Source of the DNA: Paulownia fortunei
Lineage: Eukaryota > Streptophyta > Magnoliopsida > Lamiales > Paulowniaceae
Reading direction: 5' to 3'
Assembly (NCBI GenBank): GCA_019321725.1
Contig: CM033121.1
Location: forward strand, 10,044,001-10,108,000
DNA: 64,000 nucleotides
Positions within the stretch are counted from its first letter, which is position 1. Each line of letters begins with the position of its first letter. The translations under genes and the position numbers were made by a program. The notes under the pieces were generated by a model. It was given only the letters and a program-made list of their open reading frames with translations, was not told the origin of the DNA and did not search any database. Below, piece after piece: positions 36,411 through 46,835 of the stretch.

Positions 36411-36715
36411 AGTTTTGAATAGAGGTGATAATGTGGAGAGTTCAAAATTAGACTCGTGATGAACTCACCATATTTGCGGCGGATCCAAACTTTGCTAATC
36501 GAGTCTCGGGATAGATATGAATTTTAATTTTATAAATTCAACTGGGTTCGGGACAGATAATGGATCATAGTGAACTCACCTCGTGTTAAAATTATTATTT
36601 AGTATAAAATATATTTTATAATTATTAATTAATTTATATATTTTTTTTTTACAGGACATATCTAAATTTAGCCAAAATTATTTCAAATCGCTCCTATTAT
36701 CATCCCTAGCTTTGA
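36411..36715. mobile_element. Non-autonomous hAT-type MITE, about 290 bp
   Basis: Terminal sequences AGAGGTGATAATG (36421) and, inverted, AGGGATGATAATA (36707 leftward) match at most positions. Flanks AGTTTTGA (36411-36418) and AGCTTTGA (36708-36715) agree at 7 of 8 bases, an 8-bp target duplication as for hAT. No transposase inside. Two extra bases at the left end leave the exact edge uncertain. Confidence 0.6.
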
Positions 36716-37258
36716 AGTGAGAATTGATTGTTGTTGAAATTGTTCTTTCCTTGATCCATTTTAAATGAGAACGAATATTCAATGCTCGACTCCCAATGCT
36801 TGAATTTGTTGTAAGTAGGATATCCGATGCTTGACTCCAGTAACGGATCCAGAGTTGAACTCTTGGGGGCCAAGTTGCGTCATTGATGAAAAAGTTTGGG
36901 CAATTTCTACAATTATAAACTTCAATCAATTTAAGTTTTGACATAAATATAGAGATAAAAAAGTATAACTAAAATTTTCTTTAAGAAAAAAAATTATATT
37001 GAGGTCAAATAATATCAACACTTATTTATAAAATAATTGGAGTGATGCATAATATGCATTCATAACCTAAATTTTATCCAGGAATATATTTTCAAATTAC
37101 TAGTGATGGACGTGAATTGAATGTAGTTGAGATGTATAGGCCTGGCCTATCATTTATCATACAAACTCTTAAAAATTCATTTGAGCATTGAAATTGAAAA
37201 ACCCACATAGTTTGAAATTGATGATTATTTCATTTGGATTAGAGTAGCCAATTACTAA

Positions 37259-37274
37259 CCCCCCCCCCCCCCCC
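37259..37274. repeat. Homopolymer of 16 C
   Basis: Sixteen consecutive C in AT-rich DNA. The length may be misread in assembly. Confidence 0.9.
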
Positions 37275-37320
37275 GTTCATCTTGACTTCGAATGCTTGAA
37301 TTAAAGTAGGATTCACTGTT

Positions 37321-38860
37321 CCACGCCGCATATTGAAATAGCTCTCAGCTTTTAGAGTAGCCTTCTAATTAATAAAAAGGATGTCTTATACCCTATGACA
37401 CGACCTTTTGACTCAGGACTTCAGCAAAATATCAGTAAATGACAAGTTCATATGAACATTCAGTGCAAAAGGACTGGATAGGAGGCAGGTTCATATAAGA
37501 CATGTTTTATTAAGACTATTTTGAAGACAAAGGCCTTGTTTGTTTTTCTTTTCATTGACAATTTCCATTTTCATATTTTCTAGTGAAAATTTGTGTTTAT
37601 ATTGGTTTTCGTGTGAAAATTGAGAATATGTTTGGATAAATGAATAAAATTGTTTATTTATATAGGTCTAGGATTGAAAATATGTTTGATTAAGTATTTT
37701 TGTAGTACAATTTTCAGAATTTTATATTAATTAAGATATTTTTATAAGATAATGGTGGGACCTACCAAAAATCTTTGTACGCTTTGTTTGAATATAATAT
37801 TTGTATAAATATACAAATATCCACTGGACTGATGTGATTAACATAAAATGTAGGGGCATTTGCGTAAATTAATACTAAAAGTTTATTGGTTGCTTCTTTT
37901 CACACTGATGCCCAATCAAATCCATCCTCTGCCCTGTCCTTTTTTAGAAGCAACCAATATACAACTATTGGTGTCCTTCCCCATTTGCAACCTTTGTACC
38001 GATTTCAGGGTAGAATGATTATTTTCTTCTTCCGTCCATAGCTTGTTGTTGTATTTGACATGGTTCCTTGTCTATGAAATACTTTTGATGCAGACTCGAA
38101 ACATTGCCTGGGAATCGTCGATTAAAAATTTTCCGACCACCTGTGTTAGAAAGGTAATGAATGGTGATTGATTTCTGGTGGCTTTTCTATTACACCAACT
38201 ATTTGTGATGGTTGCTTGACGCATAAGTCGTGGGAGTCTGGGGTGGTGTTTGAAATTGTCAAATTATGTTCTTTTGAAATATTGTGCTTCAAATGGGAAC
38301 ACATATGTATGACAATAGTGATTGCATATACCCAGAGTTAGATGCTTTTTCCTTTGATTTGCACAAGTGATGTTTCATAATTTTATTTTTTTTATCTTTC
38401 AGATTTTGTCACAACGATTTTGAAATCCACACTCTGTGGATGAAATTCATGAAATTTGTATGTCCACCTTATAATCGATTGTGATTAAAATATATAATCA
38501 TATGATTGATATTGATTCCTTTTGCGGTATTGAATTTGGGAAATAAGCTCTTATAATATGTACTGAATCTAAGTTGTGGACATGTTAATGCTTGGAACAA
38601 TTGTTGAATTGAAATCCTAGAACAATATCAACTGTTGTGATCAAATAAGTTAAAGGTATATGCATGTGACTGTCATCTATGTAATGTGACGTCATTAAGT
38701 TAATTCATGTTATCTTTGAAAGAATGTGATGTTAGAAGTTCATTTTTTTGATATAGTATATATGTAATGTTTGATTTCATTCGATGGATGAAGAATGACT
38801 TCTGACACATGTGCATGTATTGTATTGTTTAATTATTTGTCATAAAAAACACATATAGAA
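37321..38860. other. Unassigned; upstream of the first Myb/SANT-like gene
   Basis: No reading frame is supported. GGCCTTGTTTG at 37532 resembles a transposon end, but no partner was found. The part near 38050-38860 may be the leader or promoter of the gene at 38861. Confidence 0.3.
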
Positions 38861-39625
38861 ATGCCGCACACTATAAACATGCGTTTGGAGGATAGGTTTA
38901 GGAACTTGCGATGGAGTGCTGCCGAGAAAGATGCCCTCGTTAAAGGTCTCATTGAAGCCACTGAGGACTATAACTTGACGAATATAGATGTCCTAAAGGA
39001 TTTGTGTGCGAGTTTGGCAGTATCGTTATCAAGAGATTTTGACAAAGATTTTTTTTACGCCAAAGTTGTTAACAAAGTCCATAGTTTGAGGACTACGTAT
39101 GAGGAGTTTGAACAGTTTATTTGCCTTCCAGGAGTTGTGTACAATATTAGTAGAAATGTCGTTCACATTGATGGGTAGTACTAGGACAACATTGGTAAGG
39201 TTAGTGGCATTACATACTTCCCCAATATTTTGAAAAATATTGTATAGAGCATTTGATACTGTTATATTTTCCTTTGCTTTCGGCTATTATATAATCATAT
39301 AAGTACTTGAAACACGATTTCTCAATTGTAGGAGACAATAAAATAACATCTTTACCAAACCCGTGGTTTGCCTATGTATGATTCACTGGATCATATTTTT
39401 TGAGTTGTCGGTTCTGCTGTAATTGCTATCGAACCTGAGCTAGGGGATAAAGAACATCCCATTATGGTTGTTGACGTGTCGGATGATGAGATAGTTTTTT
39501 TGGAGCCCCTATTGACTGCCCCTCCCTTATTAGGTCTCCCAAGGCCACAACGTGCAGCAAACCACATGAATAGGAGAAGGGAGCAGAGGGTTGGAAGGAA
39601 CAGACGCACAGGGGGGCGTCATTGA
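38861..39625 (+). pseudogene. Myb/SANT-like gene A (PIF/Harbinger ORF1 type)
   Basis: The first 105 codons (38861-39178) form a Myb/SANT-like domain: RWSAAEKDALV near residue 17, a central LCASLAVSLSRDF, a YAKVVNKVHSLRTTYEEFEQ helix, and ICLPGVVYN...NVVHIDG. It resembles gene C (43604-43281) over its whole length, about 40 percent identical by eye. Two TAGs follow, one aligned with a likely tryptophan. A second coding block (39431-39625) gives an acidic VDVSDDEIVFLEP stretch and an arginine-rich tail; a TGA at 39401 or an intron separates them. Such proteins help Harbinger transposase bind DNA and enter the nucleus; that role is inferred from the family. Confidence 0.6.
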
Positions 39626-40494
39626 ATTATTATGGCCTTTTCTTTATGGTTGAAACATGTATTAAATTTTTGTGGTGCACAATATTTGACCATATCGGAT
39701 CTATTTTGTGGTGTCATACTTTTTTAAAGGCCATGAAAATAGCATGTTTAGTTGGCTTCTATTTCGACAGATATTTGTTGACGCCTTAGGTATGGATTGA
39801 GTATTGTTTTAGGTATGTTGTTGTGCTGCTTATAACAACCGCTTTTGCTTACTATGAGTTTGGTAGTATTAGAAAGCTTTGTTTAGCCCGCTGATTATAT
39901 ATAATTGCCATCTCTTTTTGTTTGTGAAATTATGATGGACAACGTTAGTATGATGAAGTTGCAATGCACCTAAACAAATGAAAGTTATGTATGTGTTCCA
40001 TTACATTAGCATTTCTGGGTTTGAATTCAGCACCTCCGGTTGCTTGCCTGAAGCAAGGCATAATTCATATGATTTCTAATCATCCCATAGTGAGCCTACC
40101 TGATTTATTTTCGTCTTGATAATTTGTTGATGAAAAAAATTTGTACCACTAATTTCATCATAATTTAATACATTAATAATTCAGTAACTGCATTCAATAT
40201 TTTGTAGAAACAACTGCGTTATCAATTACATTGCAATACCAGCGTCACAAATGGTAGCCAATCCTGTAATATATATGATACTTGTTCAAAGTGCAAACAT
40301 CTCTACAAAAACATAGGTAGCCTTTAGTTAAGTACCAAATCCTAGTGAATATACACAGGCATGTCTACAAAAACATAGGCAGACTTTAGTGAAGTACCCA
40401 ATTGTAGTAAATATACTGTGACACATTTTTAAAGATGCAAAAGTAATCAAAATTGTGTCTATCTACACCATTAGCCACCTTATGTCTGTAATAA
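39626..40494. other. Unassigned, between convergent Myb/SANT-like genes
   Basis: AT-rich. Two near copies of CTACAAAAACATAGGTAG (about 40303 and 40363) form a short direct repeat. No coding evidence. Confidence 0.35.
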
Positions 40495-41453
40495 TCAATC
40501 CTTACATGGAAAGTGTGAGGGTGATGCTGTTGTGGACTGCTCACTCCCTGAACACCTACCAACATTTGTACGTCGAGTCGTTTGAGTTGCAAACATATGT
40601 GGCTGGTTGATATCAATAGGCCCGACGTGGGACTGCCTATCCTCTGGAGTGTTGGATGTGCATAGTTGTGGAATATCTTGTTGCACAACGTGGACTTAGT
40701 GGCTTACAGGTTGCTAGTGACGAGCATGACATGGTCTCATACACCCGCGTATGGGGAGTGTAGGTAGTTGGCTGCTTGATGTGTCAGTAGAAGTGTCTGA
40801 AATAAGTATGGGGCTGACGGCATGCTGTCCACTACACTGCTGTTGTGGTGGTGGCACACTTTGCATTGGCTTTGCATCATCCACTTCATCTTCTCCAAAC
40901 AAGAGTTTCAAATCTTCCTAGTCATGGGGAGCCTCATGGAAGAATTTTGCGACATTGGGATATACCTACATAAACAACTTTATGAAACTATACAACTGAA
41001 CATATGACAATCAAATATAGTAAAGTAACACATAATACAATGTGAAGTAAAATATAATCGTTTACCAGAGTATAAAGAATCAAAAAGAATATTAGATTAA
41101 CTTACCATTTCCAGTTTATATCGCTTCGCAAACGGCACATAAATAAAGTTAATTGCTGGATCAAAAAGAACCCTAGGTGATGCTAAGATGACTGAGAAGA
41201 CATTATATCTTCAACGAAGCTCCCTGAATTTCACCCTAAGGAAATCAATTGGAAATTGCCTGCGATATCGAGCCTCCAAACTATTTCTGACCTGATGCAA
41301 TACCCACTCAATTGTGTGAGAAGAAGTGAAAGCTGCAGTACACCTTTCGTGCAACAAGAAGCCCATGAACCTGTCATCTTCATCCATACCCCAAGCCCTT
41401 TCAATGGTTCTGTTGTGTTCAATTTGTGCATTGTAACTACTTTGTTCACTCAT
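40495..41453 (-). pseudogene. Myb/SANT-like gene B, two exons
   Basis: Exon 1 (41453-41106, 116 codons, phase 0) opens with an ATG and carries WGMDEDDRFMGFLLHE, SHTIEWVLHQVRNSLEARY and a FLRVKFRELR helix, then a TGA where RELRWRY is expected, then an FSVILASPRVLFDP segment. Donor GTAAG at 41105. Exon 2 (40965-40495) begins VYPNVAKFFHEAPHD, has TAG where tryptophan is expected, continues EDLKLLFGEDEVDD, then a glutamine/serine/threonine-rich low-complexity tail with two more stops. Domain order matches plant Myb/SANT-like proteins of Harbinger elements. It is more distant from A and C than they are from each other. Confidence 0.6.
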
Positions 41454-42866
41454 AATTTAGGCTGATACAAAGTATAATATGCAAATAACATCATTAACTC
41501 ACTAATGCATAATAGTAAATTAATAAGCTAACAACCATATTATATGAACAAATACCATATTTGTGGTCATGAAGTGAATGAGTATAGAGCATAATGCGTA
41601 GTCTATGTTATGAAATCAACACTTACTTGAAAGTATGAAGAACAATGTTGATGCTTTCTGATACCTACATATGCATGTTAGAGGGGAGATTTTGAACATA
41701 CATTCCACCATCTCTTTCCTCTTTTATACTTCAATTTTGCAGTGTGTAATTTATAGCAATGAATGAACTGGTGGGGAGTAGTTGAGAGGACTAAATAATA
41801 AATTTTGGACAGATTATAAAAATATCCATATGTATTCTTCCAAAGTATGCACGTTTTGATAGTAAACAAAATTTCAATTACACTGACCATTGCATGAATA
41901 CTTGATATGACTATATGTAGTACGTGTCTGACCTTATTTAAAATATTATAAATGCGGAAGGTGGGGAGATGTCATGTGAATGAGATTGAATGAGGACGTT
42001 GGTTGAAGATTGAAGTTGGGTAATAAAATAGTTTCTTTATTGCATTTGGTATTCGATCTTATTTTATTTTCTAAATATACACATGTACATTCATATTTTC
42101 ATTCCTCTACACGATTATATACACTGACTAAATAAAATACGAATTGCATCACAATATGTAATAATTGATACAATTCAAAATCTGATTGAATAGTGTTGTT
42201 CAATAATTTTTGACAAATTAAGAATAATAATTCCTTCTATTGATGTTTTCACAGTATTTCGTAGCACGTTGAATTTTTTTTTGCTGTATGACCATCTTAT
42301 TAGAATTGAGTATTATTACAGTTTGGAGGCAGGGGTGTGTGTGGTTTAAGAAATTTATTACTTTCTTTTTTGATGGAGTTGGATGAATTATATTTAGTAT
42401 TATGACAAAAAGATTCATTCAAAAGTAATTGTTGTATTTAAATCCATATAATATTCCTTCGTAACTTAACATCAAATGTTGTAGTCGTATTAATGTTGGA
42501 AGAACTACGATTAAGATAAACTATATCACATAGTGCGATATTTTCATATAATATTGATGTGGTGACGTAGTATAAGTATACCTTACTTGTTCATATAAGA
42601 TTGATGTTGTAATGTAGATGAAATATACATTGTAATATATGAAATTATAATATAGTTATCAATGCATCATGTATAATGACGTGGTTGTAGTGTATGTTGA
42701 AAACATTACTACAAGCAGCCGTTGTACATTCTTCTTGACAATATAGCACTATAACTTTATGCTACTCCAAATAAGAGACAACATTGACCCCCATCCTATT
42801 ACATCCAAAGCACAAAATATGGCCAAGTTGGACTGAAAAAAAAAAAAAAAGGCAATATCTCATTTA
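41454..42866. other. Unassigned between Myb/SANT-like genes B and C
   Basis: No domain, RNA or terminal repeat recognised. Frames of 60-70 codons lack features. Confidence 0.3.
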
Positions 42867-43604
42867 TTACATATCTTGTGGTAGGTCTGGATCAATTACC
42901 TCAAGCACAATCTTCTCATCCCCTGATGAATCACCATCTGAATGTGCAATTGAATCATCATCTCCATTTTCCTCCTTTGAGGACTCATCCACTTCAATTG
43001 GAAGTTGTGGAATATCACCATCCTCGATTCCATCCTCAATTACCGCCACATGGCATAATACGAAAAAGTAATATAAATCATGAAAAAGTTGTTGTCCCGA
43101 AGTCCGAAAATTATGTTGTTTGATCGTTTCCTAACAATGATATAGACAAGAATTTCAGTTGGAATTAGACAACGTTGAATCAATTGTCCACTCTCGAGTG
43201 CCATATAAGTCCATGGATAAATTACGGAAGTGATATAAAAAATGTGATCGAATAAATATATTCACCCTGCCAATATTTTGCTAGTAACGCCCATCCACCG
43301 TCACAACATTTCTCCTACTATTGTACTGTACACCCGGGAGGCAGATATATGATTGGAACTCAAAGAAACTTGTTCTGAGCATGTTTAATTTTTTTGTCAC
43401 CATAGCGTACGAGAAGTACTTCCTGAAAGTTTGAGACAAATCACGTGCTACGCCCCTGCATAAAAAACTCAACAGAGCTGGGTTGGAAACATCATACGTA
43501 TCACCAACATCACACATAGAACGAACAAAAATAGCAACCTCTTCACCTGTCCATCGTGTGTCGCGAAGTAAGGGTTCATTTCTCTTGTTTCTCGTTCGGG
43601 GCAT
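42867..43604 (-). pseudogene. Myb/SANT-like gene C with acidic tail exon
   Basis: From the ATG at 43604, 107 codons: RWTGEEVAIFVRSM, LLSFLCRGVARDLSQTF, YAMVTKKLNMLRTSFFEFQ, ICLPGVQYN...NVVTVDGRY, then TAG. Gene A has the same layout, and beyond the stop both continue with related sequence (QNIGRVN here, DNIGKVS there), so the TAG probably replaced a tryptophan. A 60-codon acidic frame at 43049-42867 with EDGDIPQLPIEVDE and serine/aspartate runs would be the second exon, matching the acidic second block of gene A. Same strand as the Harbinger transposase 1.7 kb upstream. Confidence 0.6.
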
Positions 43605-44679
43605 GATGTTTTCTCCAATATACTACATAAATATATTCACATAGATAGTTGATATGAGTGAGAATGCGAAAAGATAAAAGGCACTGAAGAGAATGCAGAA
43701 GGAGGAAATTTGGAGAAGTGTTTCTGTAGAACAAAATGGATTTATGAATAGTAGAAATCATATATAATGAAACTACTCATCGTGGGAATACAAAAAGCCT
43801 GGTACATTGATGGGACACCCCACACAATGAATGACATTCAATATTGTCATTTTCCAACAGGTGGTGGTTCAATGACATTCAATTTGGTTTTGGAAATGGA
43901 TAGTGGGGGACAGTTGTGTAGAATAGTTCATATAAACTAATTTATTAAATGATGTCTTCCCTATGCTTATTTAGACAATAATTATTCAATAAATAATTTT
44001 AGAGTTTCGTACTTCCAAATATTGCATTGGTAAAATATTCAATACACAACTATGTGTTATTTTATATGGCTATATATACATTATATATATATGAAAAAAA
44101 ATGTAATTGCCCACTATAATTTTAGTTGTGCAGAAACTAAACTCATTCACAATATATTATTATAACTCTGACTCATTTAAGGGCAATTTAGTGTTAATAT
44201 AAAAAAATTATTTTATTCAATTACGTCATCTTATGGAGTGCTATTGTATTTTATCCATATATATTACCAAAATATCTTTTATCTAAACTATATTATTAAT
44301 GATATATAATATATATTTTTTCTAAATATACTTTCCATATCACAAGTATGTTTACTTAAATATAGATAAACATGTATATCTATACATAAATAAAATTAAG
44401 TTTAAATTTTTTTTATACATCTATATTAATTTATGCACTTATAATTATATATGTATATTTCAACGTAAAAAGAAATTAATAATTAATACAAAAGTATTCC
44501 ATAAGTGCATATTTTAGCATCATGCGATATTAAATACTACAAATTTCTGGTGTAAATAAACATACACCAGTAATAGTTAATACATTGATAATGTCCGAAA
44601 CAACTGCATAAGTCACTTATATCTCATTATAGACACTGCAATTTCAATTTTTTCGTCTGCTACTGTGCTAACAATGTTA
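43605..44679. other. Unassigned AT-rich stretch
   Basis: Contains AATGACATTCAAT twice (about 43829 and 43872) in a small GC-richer patch, and TATATA microsatellite near 44070-44092. No gene seen. Confidence 0.3.
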
Positions 44680-45120
44680 CTAATATAGTAACAACTTCAA
44701 AAGCACACACATAAGAAGTACAAGCACAAGGAATAACAAAATCACACAACAAATGAAAGAGCAACAGATAGCAACAGTTACGTTGTGGTTTGATGCTTGC
44801 CCGACTCGTTGACTTGAGTGTACGACGTCTGCACCAAACGTCTATGTACTTTCAGAGTTATTGCCAGTACTCATACCACTTACGAATGTGCGAGCCTGTG
44901 CATGTCGGCCCGAACTTGCAGATGAGCTTTCAGCGTGATTAACATTACGGTAAAGAGACCTATTTCGCTCTGAATTATCGACCTCAATGAAACATTTGTA
45001 GTGTTCCTTACCCTACGGGCAAGCATAGAAGTACCTGCCATAGTTTGCCTCAGTCCTCGCCATTCGTATGACCATACGACCTATACCACATTCACACATT
45101 GGTACATCATACGTTGTCAT
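44680..45120 (-). pseudogene. GRF-type zinc-finger protein with C-terminal membrane segment
   Basis: From the ATG at 45120 the frame reads 147 codons to a stop at 44680, broken by two TAGs. It starts with a GRF zinc finger: CECGIGRMVIRM, then TEANYGRYFYACP (the NxGRxFYxCP hallmark), TAG, then HYKCFIEVDN. A serine-rich linker follows, the second TAG, and the last 30 codons are a strongly hydrophobic segment (ILLFLVLVLLMCVLLKLLL), a likely membrane anchor. GRF fingers bind single-stranded DNA or RNA; plants have small GRF proteins with C-terminal membrane segments, function largely unknown. It lies 200 bp downstream of the transposase fragment on the same strand. Host gene or transposon passenger is undecided. 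Confidence 0.65.
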
Positions 45121-45320
45121 TCTGATAAGGAATCATAAACAATCACAAATTGCAACTCATAGTCAACAATCACAATTTGCAAATTAATACACATATCTAT
45201 GAATCTAAGACATAGTGTTAATGTGATTGTTCACAACCTGTCTTGAAATATGGACATAACATTCTCCCAATACTAAATACATAACATTAAATGAAATGCA
45301 GCCACATATGCACATACCAC
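45121..45320. other. Spacer between transposase fragment and GRF frame
   Basis: AT-rich, no frame. CAACTCATAGTCAACAATCACA lies here without recognised function. Confidence 0.3.
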
Positions 45321-45789
45321 TTATTAGCGGTTTTGCCCACATTGAGGCTGCCAATGCATCATGAAATACAGATTGAGCATTTATATCTTCTTATGACGCA
45401 TGTGGGAAATAGTCGCCATGTTCTTCATCCACGCCTTGTGGGTCAAACTTACCATTCTCCGTGCAGATGAAGTATTGGTCATTTGCAGAGTACTTACGAA
45501 GCTAATTATGGACAACACAACATGCAATAACGATTTGGACTTGACGTCTAAGCGAGTAATATGGCATAGGCCCTTTAAGGATTGGAAATCGCCCTTTCAA
45601 TACTCCAAACGTATGCTCTATAATGTTACGTAGTCTTGAGTGTTGTTTATTGAACAACTCTTGCGGGTCTCTCGATTCGCGATAAGCACCGATCTAAGAA
45701 TTGATATGGTACCTATGTTGCCGATAAGGAGCAAGAAAGGATGGAAAGTTGCAATACCCAAAGTCGACCAAGTAATATTTACCTTCCAT
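45321..45789 (-). pseudogene. PIF/Harbinger transposase, C-terminal half
   Basis: One frame with three stops shows the DDE_Tnp_4 signature: GKYYLVDFGY (second catalytic Asp), FLAPYR, ELFNKQHSRLRNIIEHTFG (catalytic Glu), VLKGRFPILKG, QIVIACCVVHN, and near the end FHDALAASMW. A TAG follows CCVVHN, where HNW is usual. The N-terminal half with the first Asp should lie to the right, but 45894-45993 is unread and the sequence after the gap is copia. It would cut and paste a PIF element; now inactive. Confidence 0.85.
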
Positions 45790-45893
45790 AAATGAAGAAA
45801 CAAACATTATACTTGTAAAAATATTTTAACATTGAAGGCAATACTTATGGTATTAATATATGTGAAATATATCATACTCACCTTATGGGGGCC

Positions 45894-45993
45894 NNNNNNN
45901 NNNNNNNNNNNNNNNNNNNNNNNNNNNNNNNNNNNNNNNNNNNNNNNNNNNNNNNNNNNNNNNNNNNNNNNNNNNNNNNNNNNNNNNNNNNNN
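45894..45993. other. Assembly gap, 100 N
   Basis: Exactly 100 N, the usual placeholder for a gap of unknown size. Sequence left is Harbinger-related, right is copia-related, so the gap may hide a transposon boundary. Confidence 0.98.
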
Positions 45994-46110
45994 AGTTGAT
46001 CCACGATGGCCCAATCGATCGTACCAAATAATAAAAGTTCTTAGATAGTAAACTTCTTGTTTACTATTGCATTTGTTCATTTGCACCAATATATGTGTAG
46101 TATAAGCCAA
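45994..46110 (-). pseudogene. Copia GAG-pre-integrase scrap at the gap edge
   Basis: Minus-strand reading up to the gap gives TFIIWYDRLGHRGST, matching the W-x-x-RLGHPGST motif before copia integrase. The domain continues into the unread gap. Only about 20 residues can be judged. Confidence 0.5.
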
Positions 46111-46364
46111 AAATAACATACTTAACCTTTCTAATACACATTTTTCTCCTCATAAAATAGATGTACTCCAAAGATATTTTGTGTTTTCCTTATTAATACT
46201 CTCAATATGGTAGCTATTTTGGTGTATATCTCTAAAAGTTAATAGATTATTAATAGATTTTTTTTTAATTTAGACAGTCAATTTTGTTCCTCTAGGCAAC
46301 ATAATGTTAGCTCTTCTAGAGCTTTCAATAAAGATTGTCAAGTTTGGCTTCGTCCTTGTTAAAC

Positions 46365-46835
46365 CTAGCTCCTAAGCAAATCTTCTGAGAACTTCTTCTC
46401 TGATGCTTGATTTGTAAAGCTCGATGGATTGTTGAAACTTTGATGTGGTTTGAGGACATTCCTTGAGTTCCCATAAGATAAATTATCGTGATTGCGAAGT
46501 CTTGGATGATAACGATTCGACAAAGAATTGCCTTGGTAATTATAATTCCAATTGTTCACATAGTTCAATTGTTCTTGACCTGCCCCTCCTCCATTATACT
46601 GCATGCTCGTAGTTTTGATGCTTGATTGTTAAACTTTGGTGGATTGTTGAAACTTGAAGTTGGTTGGAGGACATTCTTTGAGTTTCTATAAGACTGATTA
46701 TCATGAGTGTGAAGTCTTGGATGATATTGTTTCGACAAAGAATTGTTTTGGTAGTTGTAATTCTAGTTGTTTACATAGTTCACTTGTTCTTGACCTGTTC
46801 CTCCTCTGTTATACTGCATGGTCGTAGTTGCAGCA
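46365..46835 (-). pseudogene. Gypsy gag C-terminal fragment, internally duplicated
   Basis: Minus-strand frames carry the asparagine-rich gag tail of Athila-like gypsy elements: MQYNGGGAGQEQLNYVNNWN, then YHPRLRNHDNLSY and NVLKPHQSF. The module occurs twice in direct order, about 46409-46618 and 46620-46835, roughly 80-85 percent similar by eye; the second lies upstream in gene direction and is out of frame with the first. Pol is not visible around it. Confidence 0.7.

Larger units (their letters stand above)
36240..37320. repeat. Divergent tandem repeat interrupted by a MITE
   Basis: A unit including CCAATGCTTGAA, GTAGGATATC and TTGACTCC appears around 36248-36300, 36338-36390, 36788-36840 and 37285-37315 with heavy divergence. 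The MITE at 36411-36715 splits the array. No coding potential was found. Confidence 0.45.

Noticed and set aside
37532..37542. GGCCTTGTTTG as the left terminal repeat of a Harbinger element
   Set aside because: No inverted partner was found to the right up to 48.7 kb and no TTA/TAA duplication flanks it.
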